Shown here in pieces: positions 6,463 through 14,034 of a stretch of DNA of 17,830 bases. Made by a program: the position numbers and the translations under genes. The notes beneath the pieces were generated by a model. The model did not search any database. It worked only from the letters and a program-made list of their open reading frames with translations, and was not told the DNA's origin. Within the stretch, counting starts at the first letter, position 1; every line of letters begins with the position of its first letter. This DNA is from RHKX01 sp964497825 (GTDB taxonomy: Bacteria; Actinomycetota; Thermoleophilia; Solirubrobacterales; 70-9): positions 1 through 17,830 of the forward strand of contig CAZCFA010000061.1 in the NCBI GenBank assembly GCA_964497825.1. The letters are read 5' to 3'.

Positions 6463-7428
6463 TCAGACGCAGATGACGATCTTGCCGCGGGGGTGCCCCT
6501 CGCCCTGGTGGCGGAGCGCGTCCGCCGCCTCGCCGAGCTCGTAGCGCCGGTCGATCACCGGCGCCAGCTTGCCGGCCTCGACCAACTCGCGGAGCGCGAT
6601 CAGGTCGTCCCTGGTGTGCTTGACGATCAACGTCCGCATCCGCTGGCGCACGAACGGCGCGCCGGCGAGCAGCCGCAGCTGCCGCCCGAGCCCGAACCAG
6701 CGCCCGATCTCGCGGACCCCGACCAGCACGTAGGTCCCGCGCGGCGCGACCGCCCGGCGGCAGTCCGCCAGCGAGCGGTTGCCGACGAGGTCGATCAGCA
6801 CGTCGTAGCGCCGCTCGCCGGCGGCGAAGTCCTGGCGCTCGTAGTCGATCACCTCGTCGGCGCCGATCTCGCGGACCATCTCGACGCTGCCCGCGCTGCA
6901 GACGCCGGTGACGTGCGCCCCGAGCGCCTTGGCGATCTGGACCGCGAAGCTGCCGACGCCGCCCGAGGCGCCGTTGACCAGCACCCGCTGCCCGGCCGCC
7001 ACCTCGCCCCGGTCGCGAACCGCGTCGAGCGCCGTGAAGGCGGAGTCGCCGACGGCCGCCGCCCCCTCGAAGTCGAGCGCCGCGGGCTTCTCGATCAGGT
7101 TGTCGGCCGGGACGGCGGCGTACTCGGCGAACGCGCCCTGGCACCAGCCGAAGACCTCGTCGCCGGGACGCAGCCCGGCCACGTCACCGCCGGCCGCCTC
7201 GACCCGGCCGGCGATGTCGATTCCCGGGACCCGGCGCCGTGGCCCGCGCAGCCCGAACATCAAGCGCATCAGGTAGGGCACGCCGCGCAGCAGGTGCCAG
7301 TCGCCGCTGTTGACGCCGGCGGCATGCACGCGCACCAGCACCTCGCCCGCGTCGGGCTCCGGCGTCGCGAGCTCGGCGAGCGCCAGCACCTCGGGCGTGC
7401 CGTAGCGGCGCTGGACGATCGCCTTCAT
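6463..7428 (-). CDS. Zinc-independent MDR-family NAD(P)-dependent oxidoreductase (quinone oxidoreductase-like)
   Basis: The 321-residue protein is a medium-chain dehydrogenase/reductase of the quinone-oxidoreductase-like type. The N-terminal GroES-like domain contains AAGVNSGDWHLLRG (36-49), PGIDIAGRVEAAG (68-80) and LRPGDEVFG (86-94). The Rossmann domain has VNGASGGVGSFAVQIAKALG (151-170). The cysteine cluster of the structural zinc site is absent, as expected for this subgroup. The protein ends with the characteristic HPRGKIVICV strand. Members reduce quinones, enones or act on alcohols with NAD(P)H; the substrate is unknown here. It is the last gene of a minus-strand run and converges with the SDR gene. 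The 164-base gap to the DUF4389 gene suggests it may have its own promoter. Confidence 0.88.
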   Translation of the reverse strand: MKAIVQRRYGTPEVLALAELATPEPDAGEVLVRVHAAGVNSGDWHLLRGVPYLMRLMFGLRGPRRRVPGIDIAGRVEAAGGDVAGLRPGDEVFGWCQGAFAEYAAVPADNLIEKPAALDFEGAAAVGDSAFTALDAVRDRGEVAAGQRVLVNGASGGVGSFAVQIAKALGAHVTGVCSAGSVEMVREIGADEVIDYERQDFAAGERRYDVLIDLVGNRSLADCRRAVAPRGTYVLVGVREIGRWFGLGRQLRLLAGAPFVRQRMRTLIVKHTRDDLIALRELVEAGKLAPVIDRRYELGEAADALRHQGEGHPRGKIVICV

Positions 7429-7434
7429 CGCGCT

Positions 7435-7446
7435 CGCCCGCGGGCG
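7435..7446. promoter_or_regulatory. 12-bp perfect palindrome just upstream of the MDR gene
   Basis: CGCCCGCGGGCG is self-complementary and lies six bases before the MDR start codon. It may be an operator or a leader hairpin. With only G and C it is also easy to get by chance in this genome. Confidence 0.25.
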
Positions 7447-7473
7447 GGGGGGAGTGGTTCGGGGAGCCCGGCC

Positions 7474-7596
7474 CTAGGCCGCGGCACCGTCCGCCGATCG
7501 CCGCGCCGCGTCGTCTGCGGCGCCACGAAGCATCGTGATCCCCAGCCAGGCGACGATGAGCCCGACGCCGAACGGATTTCCGAGCGCACGGCTCAG
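7474..7596 (-). CDS. Possible small membrane protein (CTG start) overlapping the DUF4389 stop
   Basis: A frame that begins at the end of the DUF4389 gene encodes 40 residues with a clear hydrophobic stretch (GVGLIVAWLGITML, about 10-23) and a polar tail, ending in TAG at 7474-7476. The only sensible start is a CTG (7596-7594) that overlaps the DUF4389 TGA as CTGA, mimicking the ATGA couplings elsewhere. CTG starts are rare, so this could equally be a decayed or frameshifted extension of the upstream gene, or chance. No family was recognised. Confidence 0.25.
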   Translation of the reverse strand: MSRALGNPFGVGLIVAWLGITMLRGAADDAARRSADGAAA

Positions 7597-8222
7597 GGCC
7601 GCAGGCGGAACGGCGGGTAGCGGTCGGTGACGAGGATGAAGGTGTAGCCCACGACCCGGTTGTGCCAGCGGATCACACCCTCGATGTAGTCGAAGAGGCC
7701 GCGCGGGTAACGGCCGGTGAACAGGATCGCGAACCAGGCGAAGATCGCGGCGAAGATCGCGCCGATCCAGAGGAAGAACAGGACCACGTAGTGGGGGATC
7801 GCGAGCAGCCACTTGACCAGCGGCAGCCAGCGGTTGAGGTCGCGCTCGACCTCGGGGTGGGCGAAGTCGAGGTGGACCGACTGGTGCTCGTCGGTCGAGG
7901 GGTAGTGGTCGTCCATCAGCGCCGCGTAGACGCCGACCCGGTTGGTGAACCGCAGCAGCTCCAGGTTCCAGTCGAACCACCAGCGCGGGTACTTCTGACG
8001 GAAGAGGATCATCAACAGCGGCGGCAGGAACAGCAGGCCGGTGCCGCCGATCGCGATCGTGGTCGTCTCGGCGCCCGCCTCCCAGCTGCCCGTATAGCCG
8101 CCGATCGTGCCGATCACGATCGCGATCGGGATCACGGTGAAGATCCGGAAGGCCGTACTGAGCCGGTCGAGCGGCCTGTCCGGGTACTCGACCGAGAAGG
8201 TGACGGGGTGGGCGTCGTTCAT
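7593..8222 (-). CDS. DUF4389-domain membrane protein
   Basis: The 209-residue protein is predicted to be integral to the membrane, with hydrophobic stretches at about 24-44, 52-75 and 134-168. It matches DUF4389, a family of unknown function. An internal duplication is visible: KYPRWWFDWNLELLRFTNRV (77-96) and RYPRGLFDYIEGVIRWHNRV (171-190) share YPR, FD and NRV at equal spacing. Both are followed by a DxYP motif. The ATG at 8222 is supported by AGGAG ending six bases before it. A short frame with a hydrophobic segment overlaps its stop. No partner indicates a role. Confidence 0.85.
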   Translation of the reverse strand: MNDAHPVTFSVEYPDRPLDRLSTAFRIFTVIPIAIVIGTIGGYTGSWEAGAETTTIAIGGTGLLFLPPLLMILFRQKYPRWWFDWNLELLRFTNRVGVYAALMDDHYPSTDEHQSVHLDFAHPEVERDLNRWLPLVKWLLAIPHYVVLFFLWIGAIFAAIFAWFAILFTGRYPRGLFDYIEGVIRWHNRVVGYTFILVTDRYPPFRLRP

Positions 8223-8337
8223 CCTGCGCTCCTCTCGCTGACGCCTGAGCGGCGATCATCCCAGATACCCCCGCCGCGGGCAGCGACGCCGGTCCCGCCG
8301 CGCTCGCGATCCGCGCCGGGGCTGTGCGCAGCGCCGC

Positions 8338-8826
8338 TCAGCCGGCCGGCGGGCCCTCGTTCGCCTGGCGGCAGACCCAGCCGTTCGGCATCCGGCCGGT
8401 CGCGATCAGCTCGGCCAGCTCGGCGTTCTCGGACGAGCTCAGGGTCTCGTCGGCGGCGGCGTAGAAGATCGGCTCCTCCTTGCCGTTGTGGGCGGCGAGC
8501 ACGATCAGCAGCTCGCGGCAGGCCTGGGGCAGGTAGTCGCCGTCCGCGGCGCCGAGCCGCGCCTCGATCGCGTCGAGCCGGCGCCAGATCTCGCCGTGCT
8601 CGCGCAGCATCACCATCGTCGGGATCCGCAGATCCGGCTCCATCGGCGGGAACAGGAACTCCTCCTCGAGGTAGATGTGGCGGCGCAGCGCGTCGATCGC
8701 CCGCTGCAGCGATTGCGCCCGCTCGCGCTCGCCGAGCTGCTCGGATCCGAAGCCCTCGATTCCCTCGTCGATCTCGTGGTGCTCGCGCTCCAGCGCGGCG
8801 CCGAGGGTTCCGGGCTCCAGGCTCAT
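8338..8826 (-). CDS. Hemerythrin HHE cation-binding domain protein
   Basis: The 162-residue protein is a four-helix hemerythrin-like domain with likely di-iron ligands in the expected order. These are His16/His17 with Glu18 (EREHHEID), His50 with Glu54-56 (RRHIYLEEEFLF), His77 and Glu79 (LREHGEIW), and His113 with Glu117/118 (AAHNGKEEPIF). The domain fills most of the protein, leaving only a short C-terminal tail. Such proteins bind O2 or NO or act in iron and redox sensing; the exact job is not predictable here. I chose the ATG at 8826 rather than the adjacent GTG at 8829. A TAGACT hexamer (8843-8838, minus strand) lies about 11 bases upstream and could be a -10 element giving a very short leader. 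Confidence 0.88.
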   Translation of the reverse strand: MSLEPGTLGAALEREHHEIDEGIEGFGSEQLGERERAQSLQRAIDALRRHIYLEEEFLFPPMEPDLRIPTMVMLREHGEIWRRLDAIEARLGAADGDYLPQACRELLIVLAAHNGKEEPIFYAAADETLSSSENAELAELIATGRMPNGWVCRQANEGPPAG

Positions 8827-8896
8827 CACTCGGTTTCAGTCTATCCGCGGATCCCGGGCGCTCAGCGGTCGCGCCCGTCCCGCCGGCGTCGGCCGC

Positions 8897-9763
<867 letters not shown>

Positions 9764-9828
9764 AGCGTCGCCGCAACCTATCGACCGCCGCCGCCGGGCG
9801 CGGCCGCGGAGACGCCCGGGGCGAGACC

Positions 9829-10518
9829 TCAGCCGGAGAAGCCGCTGATCGCGTCGCCGATCAGCTTCGCGCCGATCACGAGCAGGAGGACGGCCATGAT
9901 CGCCGCGTTGTGCGCGCTCATCGACGACCGCAGCCGGTCGCGGATCGCCCGCGAGCGCTCGCCGCCCGCGAGGTAGAGGGCGACCGGGAGCCCGGGGCCG
10001 ATCGTTGCGACCGCGACGAAGACGGCGAGCGCGCCGACCTGGGCCCCGGTCGAGGCGCCGGTCTCGGCGATCGTCGCGGCGGCGGCGACGGTGAGCAGCA
10101 GGTTCTTCGGGTTGACGGCCGAGAGCAGCGCCCCGAGGCCGGCGGCGCGGCCGGCGGTGAGCTCGTCGGCCCGCTCCATCCAGGCGGGCAGCTCGGGATC
10201 GCCGCCGGGCCGTGGCCGCCGGCGCCACTGCCTGACCGCGAGCAGGATCGCGACCAGCCCGAGCGCGAGCTTGAGCACATCGACCCACTCCGCGGGCGCC
10301 CCGCCGTCGCCGGCACCGGCGCCGCCCGAGGCAACCAGCACGATCGCGCCGACGACGGCCAGGCCCACGACCCAGCCGACGATGAAGGCCGGGCCGTTCG
10401 GTCGCGCCCGCGGCGTCGCCAGCATCACGACGACGCCGATGATCGGGATCGGGCTGACCGCGACGGCGACGGCGAGCGCCAGCTCCTGGCCGATGGCTTC
10501 GCCCACGGCGCCGATCAT
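9829..10518 (-). CDS. GAP/Sap-family (LysE-like) membrane protein
   Basis: The 229-residue protein has about six hydrophobic segments: roughly 12-34, 43-63, 80-96, 124-142, 157-180 and 205-225. It includes AVAVSPIPIIGVVVMLATPRA near the N-terminus and SAVNPKNLLLTVAAAATIAE in the middle. These resemble the actinobacterial GAP or sulfolipid-1-addressing (Sap) family, whose characterised member helps export a glycolipid in mycobacteria; the wider group is LysE-like. The cargo here is unknown. The start lies 37 bases from the divergent PucR-type gene, so the two share a very short promoter region and may be co-regulated. Confidence 0.75.
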   Translation of the reverse strand: MIGAVGEAIGQELALAVAVAVSPIPIIGVVVMLATPRARPNGPAFIVGWVVGLAVVGAIVLVASGGAGAGDGGAPAEWVDVLKLALGLVAILLAVRQWRRRPRPGGDPELPAWMERADELTAGRAAGLGALLSAVNPKNLLLTVAAAATIAETGASTGAQVGALAVFVAVATIGPGLPVALYLAGGERSRAIRDRLRSSMSAHNAAIMAVLLLVIGAKLIGDAISGFSG

Positions 10519-10543
10519 CGCACCGGCGGACGACGGCGTCGCC

Positions 10544-10549
10544 TACGAT
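10544..10549 (+). promoter_or_regulatory. Candidate -10 element for the PucR-type gene, giving a leaderless transcript
   Basis: TACGAT fits the actinobacterial -10 pattern TAnnnT and ends six bases before the ATG at 10556. Transcription would then start at or next to the A of the start codon. No Shine-Dalgarno-like sequence precedes the ATG, which agrees with a leaderless message. A convincing -35 was not seen. Confidence 0.35.
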
Positions 10550-10555
10550 CAGCCG

Positions 10556-11737
10556 ATGGCCGAGCAGCGGACGCCGCAAGCGAGCCTGGCGCGGGTCGCG
10601 GCGGAGCTGCTCGGCGGCCGCGATGAGCTCGCCGACGAGCTCGTCGGCGCGATCCATCGCCGCGTCCCCGAGTACGCGCGGTTCGACGGCGCCGAGCTCT
10701 GGGAGGCGGTGCGCGACTCCTGCCTCGCCAACCTCGACACGGGGCTGGCGGCGATCGGGGACGACCGGCGCGTGCCCGAGCGGGTCCCCGACGACGCCCG
10801 TGAGCTGGCGCTCCTCACGGCCCGCCTCGGGCTGCCGCTCGGCGCCCTGCTGCGCACCTACCGGATCGGCCACGCGGTCGTCTGGGAGCGGATGTTCGAG
10901 CTGCTCGAGGCCGAACCGATCGCGGCGCCGGCGCGCCGCGAGGCGATCGCGACGGCCTCGGCCTACCTGTTCGACCACGTCGATCGGGTCTCGGCGATGA
11001 TCACCGAGGAGTACACGGCCGAGCGCGACCGGCTGCTGCGCTCGCGCGAGCAGCGCCGCACGCAGCTGATCCGCGACGTCCTCGACGGCGCCGACCCCGA
11101 TCCGGCGGCGGCGGCCGGGACGCTCGACTACGACCTCCGCCTCAACCACCTGGCGCTGGTCGTCTCCGCCCCCGACGCCGAGGCGGTCGTGCGCTCGCTC
11201 GCCCGCGAGCTCGACGCGCCGCACCGGCTCGTCGTCGTGCTGACCGGCGACGTCGCCTGGGGCTGGCTCGGCCGGACCCGCGAGTTCGAGCTGCCCGAGC
11301 GGCTGCCCGCGGTCGCCGAGGCGCGGATCTCGTTCGGCGAGCCCGCCGCCGGCGTCACCGGCTTCCGCACCTCGCACCGGCAGGCGCGCGATGCCCACCG
11401 GGTCGCGCTGCGGACCGGCGCGCGCGCCCAGCCGGTCCGCTACGACGAGGTCGCGCTCGAGAGCCTCGCCGCCGCCGACGACGAGCGCGCGGCGCTGTTC
11501 GTCGCCCGCGAGCTGCGCGGGATCGACGGCGACGACGCCCGCTCGCGGCGGCTGCGGACGACGCTGCGCGCCTACTTCGCGGCCGGCCAGAACGCCTCCT
11601 CGGCGGCGGCGATGCTCGGCGTCCACGAGCACACCGTCGCCTACCGGCTGCGCACGATCGAGGCCGCGCTCGGCCGTCCGGTCACCGCCCGCCGGGCCGA
11701 GCTCGAGACGGCGCTGCGGCTGCTCGAGCTGGGCTGA
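10556..11737 (+). CDS. PucR-family (CdaR-like) transcriptional regulator
   Basis: The 393-residue protein ends in the PucR-type helix-turn-helix at about 336-390 (RAYFAAGQNASSAAAMLGVH then EHTVAYRLRTIEAALGRPV). The middle, about 200-310, fits the degenerate GGDEF-like domain common in this family. The N-terminal 160 residues are helical and resemble the RsbRD-type sensory domain. I start it at the ATG at 10556: the domain begins here and the longer open frame upstream overlaps the divergent membrane-protein gene. PucR-type proteins typically activate an adjacent catabolic operon on sensing its substrate. It lies directly upstream of, and co-directional with, the carboxylase genes, separated by 132 bases containing two inverted repeats. 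It is therefore the likely regulator of that operon. The inducer is unknown. Confidence 0.85.
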   Translation: MAEQRTPQASLARVAAELLGGRDELADELVGAIHRRVPEYARFDGAELWEAVRDSCLANLDTGLAAIGDDRRVPERVPDDARELALLTARLGLPLGALLRTYRIGHAVVWERMFELLEAEPIAAPARREAIATASAYLFDHVDRVSAMITEEYTAERDRLLRSREQRRTQLIRDVLDGADPDPAAAAGTLDYDLRLNHLALVVSAPDAEAVVRSLARELDAPHRLVVVLTGDVAWGWLGRTREFELPERLPAVAEARISFGEPAAGVTGFRTSHRQARDAHRVALRTGARAQPVRYDEVALESLAAADDERAALFVARELRGIDGDDARSRRLRTTLRAYFAAGQNASSAAAMLGVHEHTVAYRLRTIEAALGRPVTARRAELETALRLLELG

Positions 11738-11768
11738 GTCCGGCGCCGGTGGCCGCCGCCCTCCGGCG

Positions 11769-11787
11769 TTTGTTCGTTTCGCACAAA
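11769..11787. promoter_or_regulatory. Inverted repeat upstream of the carboxylase operon (site 1)
   Basis: TTTGT (11769-11773) and ACAAA (11783-11787) are separated by nine bases, forming an A/T-rich dyad in an otherwise GC-rich spacer. It lies about 65 bases before a candidate start of transcription, an appropriate place for an activator. The PucR-type regulator encoded just upstream is the obvious candidate ligand. Confidence 0.45.
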
Positions 11788-11808
11788 ACCGCTGCCGGCG
11801 CTAGGCGC

Positions 11809-11832
11809 AATCGCCGAGGAAGCGGTGCGATT
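11809..11832. promoter_or_regulatory. Inverted repeat upstream of the carboxylase operon (site 2)
   Basis: AATCGC (11809-11814) and GCGATT (11827-11832) form a perfect 6-12-6 dyad. It covers the place where a -35 element would fall if TAGCTT (11841-11846) is the -10. No recognisable -35 is present, as expected for a promoter that depends on an activator. Confidence 0.4.
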
Positions 11833-11840
11833 CAGCCAGC

Positions 11841-11846
11841 TAGCTT
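11841..11846 (+). promoter_or_regulatory. Candidate -10 element of the carboxylase operon
   Basis: TAGCTT matches the TAGnnT hexamers found before several other genes here. It would give a leader of about 18 bases that contains the Shine-Dalgarno sequence. Confidence 0.3.
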
Positions 11847-11855
11847 GCCCGGCAT

Positions 11856-11864
11856 GGAGGTGAT
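11856..11864 (+). promoter_or_regulatory. acxA: Near-perfect ribosome binding site that fixes the acxA GTG start
   Basis: GGAGGTGAT is complementary to the 16S rRNA 3' end over nine bases. Its GGAGG core ends nine bases before the GTG at 11870. It is the strongest such site noticed in the window and decides the GTG start over the out-of-frame ATGs at 11854 and 11863. Confidence 0.75.
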
Positions 11865-11869
11865 GAACG

Positions 11870-14032
11870 GTGGCTGAGGGGGCTGCACACGATCCGCGGG
11901 TGCTCGCGATCGACGCCGGCGGGACGATGACCGACACGATCATCGTCGACGGCGCCGGCGCCTTCGTCGTCGGCAAGGCGCAGACGACGCCGGAGGACGA
12001 GTCGGCGGGCTTCATGAGCTCGGCCGAAGACGCGCTCGAGCAGTGGTCGAGCACGCCCGATGCGACCTTCCCGCTGCTCGCCTCGGGAATCTTCAGCGGC
12101 ACCGCGATGCTGAACCGGCTGCTCTCGCGCCAGGGGCGCGCGATCGGCGCGATCGTCAGCGCCGGCCAGGAGGACTACCTGCGGATCGAGCGCGGCATCC
12201 AGACCTACCTCGGCTACTCCTACTCCGACCGCCTCCACCTCGCCACCCACCACCACAACCCGCCGCTGGTCCCGCGCGACCGCGTGCACGGGGTCCGCGG
12301 GCGGATCGACGTCTTCGGCGCCGAGGTGCTGCCGCTGCGCGAGCAGGACGTGCGCGAGGCGGCGGCGGCGCTGCTCGACGCCGGCGTCGACGGGATCTGC
12401 GTCTCGCTGCTGTTCAGCTACCGCAACCCCGAGCACGAGGTCCGGGTCGCCGGCATCATCGAGGAGGTCAAGGCCGAGCGCGGCGTCAACGGCGAGCTGC
12501 CGGTCTATCTGGCCTCCGAGCTGTACCCGATGCGGCGCGACCTGCCGCGGCTCAACTCGACCCTGATCGAGGCCTACGCGGCGGAGCCGAGCCGCGACAC
12601 GCTGCGCGCGGTCCGCGAGCGGACCAAGGACAACGGCGCCGGCTTCGAGCTGCGGGTGATGGCCTCGCACGGCGGCACGATCTCGATCGAGGCGAAGGAG
12701 CTGGCGCGGACGCTGGTCTCGGGGCCGATCGGCGGCGTCGTCGGCGGCCGCGCGCTGGCCGAGCGGCTTGAGCTGCCGAACGTGCTCTGCACCGACATCG
12801 GCGGCACCTCGTTCGACATCGCCCTGCTCACCGACGGCCGCACCGAGATCACCCAGACCCCCGACATCGCCCGGTTCATGCTGGCGATGCCGCTGGTCAA
12901 GATCGACTCGATCGGCGCCGGCACGGGATCGTTCGTGCGCGTCAACCCGAACTCGAACCGGCCCGAGCTCGGACCCGACTCGGCCGGCTCGCGGATCGGC
13001 GTCTGCTGGCCCGAGGGCGGCCTCGACACCGTCTCGGTCACCGACCTCAACGTCGTGCTCGGCCGGATCAACCCCGACTACTTCCTCGGCGGCGACATCC
13101 AGCTCGACCCCGAGCTCGCCCGGGCCGAGGTCGAGCGCCAGGTCGCGAAGCCGCTCGGGCTGCCGGTCGCCGACGCCGCGGCCGGGGTCGTGTCGCTGTT
13201 CGAGCAGACGCTGCGCAACGAGGCGGTCGGCCGGATCCTCGGCAAGGGCTACTCGCCGGCCGACTACGCGCTGCTCTGCTACGGCGGCGGCGGCCCGCTG
13301 CACGTCGGCGGCTACACCGACGAGATCCCCTACCGCGACGTCCTGATCCCCGCCTGGGCGGCGGGCTTCTCCGCCTACGGCTGCGCCTGCGCGCCGTTCG
13401 AGTACCGCTACGACCAGACGATCGATCTGCCGATCGGCGCCGCTGGGCTCGGCGCCGACGACGCGACCAAGGCCGGGATCGGGACGATGGTCACCGGCGC
13501 CTGGCAGGGGCTCGAGGAGAAGGTCGCCGCCGAGTTCGCGAAGTCGGGCGTCGAGCGCGAGCGGATCCGGTTCCAGCACACGGTGCGGATGCAGTACTAC
13601 GGCCAGCTCAACGACATCGAGATCGACTCGCCGCACCCGGCGCTCGAGAGCGCCGCCCACCTCGACGCGCTGATCGACACCTTCGAGGACGCCTACGGCA
13701 AGGTCTTCGCGCGCTCGGCCCGCTCGCCCGAGCTCGGCTACCTGATCACGCACGCGATCGTCACCGGCGCGGTCCCGGTCGAGACGCCGGCGCTGCCCGA
13801 CATCGAGCCGGTCGCCGGCACGCCGCCGGAGAAGGACCGCCGCCCGGTCCACTGGGGCGAGGGCTTCACCGAGACGCCGATCCACGAGCTGGCCGAGGTC
13901 GAGCCCGGCCACGCGATCGCCGGGCCGGCGATCGTCGAGTCGGTGGCGACGACGCTGGCGGTGCCGCCGGGCAGGACCGCCCGGCTCGACCGCCACCAGA
14001 TCTTCCACATGTCGATCAGCGAGGAGGCGTAG
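11870..14032 (+). CDS. acxA: Acetone carboxylase beta subunit (hydantoinase A/oxoprolinase family)
   Basis: The 720-residue protein is close to the roughly 717 residues I recall for the beta subunit of Xanthobacter acetone carboxylase. It has the ASKHA-type ATP-binding elements: phosphate-1 IDAGGTMTDTIIVD (14-27), phosphate-2 CTDIGGTSFDIALL (307-320) and adenosine-region YGGGGPLHVGGY (471-482). In known enzymes this subunit activates bicarbonate, and by that chemistry acetone + bicarbonate + ATP gives acetoacetate, AMP and 2 phosphate. The family also contains hydantoinases, oxoprolinases and acetophenone carboxylase. The assignment to acetone carboxylase rests largely on the downstream gamma-like domain. 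It starts at GTG 11870 behind a strong ribosome binding site and ends two bases before the next gene, so the pair is an operon. The true substrate could be another small ketone. Confidence 0.8.
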   Translation: MAEGAAHDPRVLAIDAGGTMTDTIIVDGAGAFVVGKAQTTPEDESAGFMSSAEDALEQWSSTPDATFPLLASGIFSGTAMLNRLLSRQGRAIGAIVSAGQEDYLRIERGIQTYLGYSYSDRLHLATHHHNPPLVPRDRVHGVRGRIDVFGAEVLPLREQDVREAAAALLDAGVDGICVSLLFSYRNPEHEVRVAGIIEEVKAERGVNGELPVYLASELYPMRRDLPRLNSTLIEAYAAEPSRDTLRAVRERTKDNGAGFELRVMASHGGTISIEAKELARTLVSGPIGGVVGGRALAERLELPNVLCTDIGGTSFDIALLTDGRTEITQTPDIARFMLAMPLVKIDSIGAGTGSFVRVNPNSNRPELGPDSAGSRIGVCWPEGGLDTVSVTDLNVVLGRINPDYFLGGDIQLDPELARAEVERQVAKPLGLPVADAAAGVVSLFEQTLRNEAVGRILGKGYSPADYALLCYGGGGPLHVGGYTDEIPYRDVLIPAWAAGFSAYGCACAPFEYRYDQTIDLPIGAAGLGADDATKAGIGTMVTGAWQGLEEKVAAEFAKSGVERERIRFQHTVRMQYYGQLNDIEIDSPHPALESAAHLDALIDTFEDAYGKVFARSARSPELGYLITHAIVTGAVPVETPALPDIEPVAGTPPEKDRRPVHWGEGFTETPIHELAEVEPGHAIAGPAIVESVATTLAVPPGRTARLDRHQIFHMSISEEA

Positions 14033-14034
14033 GC

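Noticed and set aside
9764..11632. Apparent 600-codon N-terminal extension of the 3-hydroxybutyryl-CoA dehydrogenase
   Set aside because: The stretch runs opposite the PucR-type gene and through the membrane-protein gene in another frame. The dehydrogenase has its normal N-terminus and length from the ATG at 9763.
11854..11877. Seven-codon leader frame starting at ATG 11854 and overlapping the acxA start
   Set aside because: Its start lies immediately upstream of the Shine-Dalgarno core of acxA and has none of its own, so it is most likely incidental.
11840..14008. Long minus-strand open frame opposite acxA
   Set aside because: It has low-complexity composition without domain motifs, whereas the plus-strand frame has clear ATP-binding motifs and a strong ribosome binding site.
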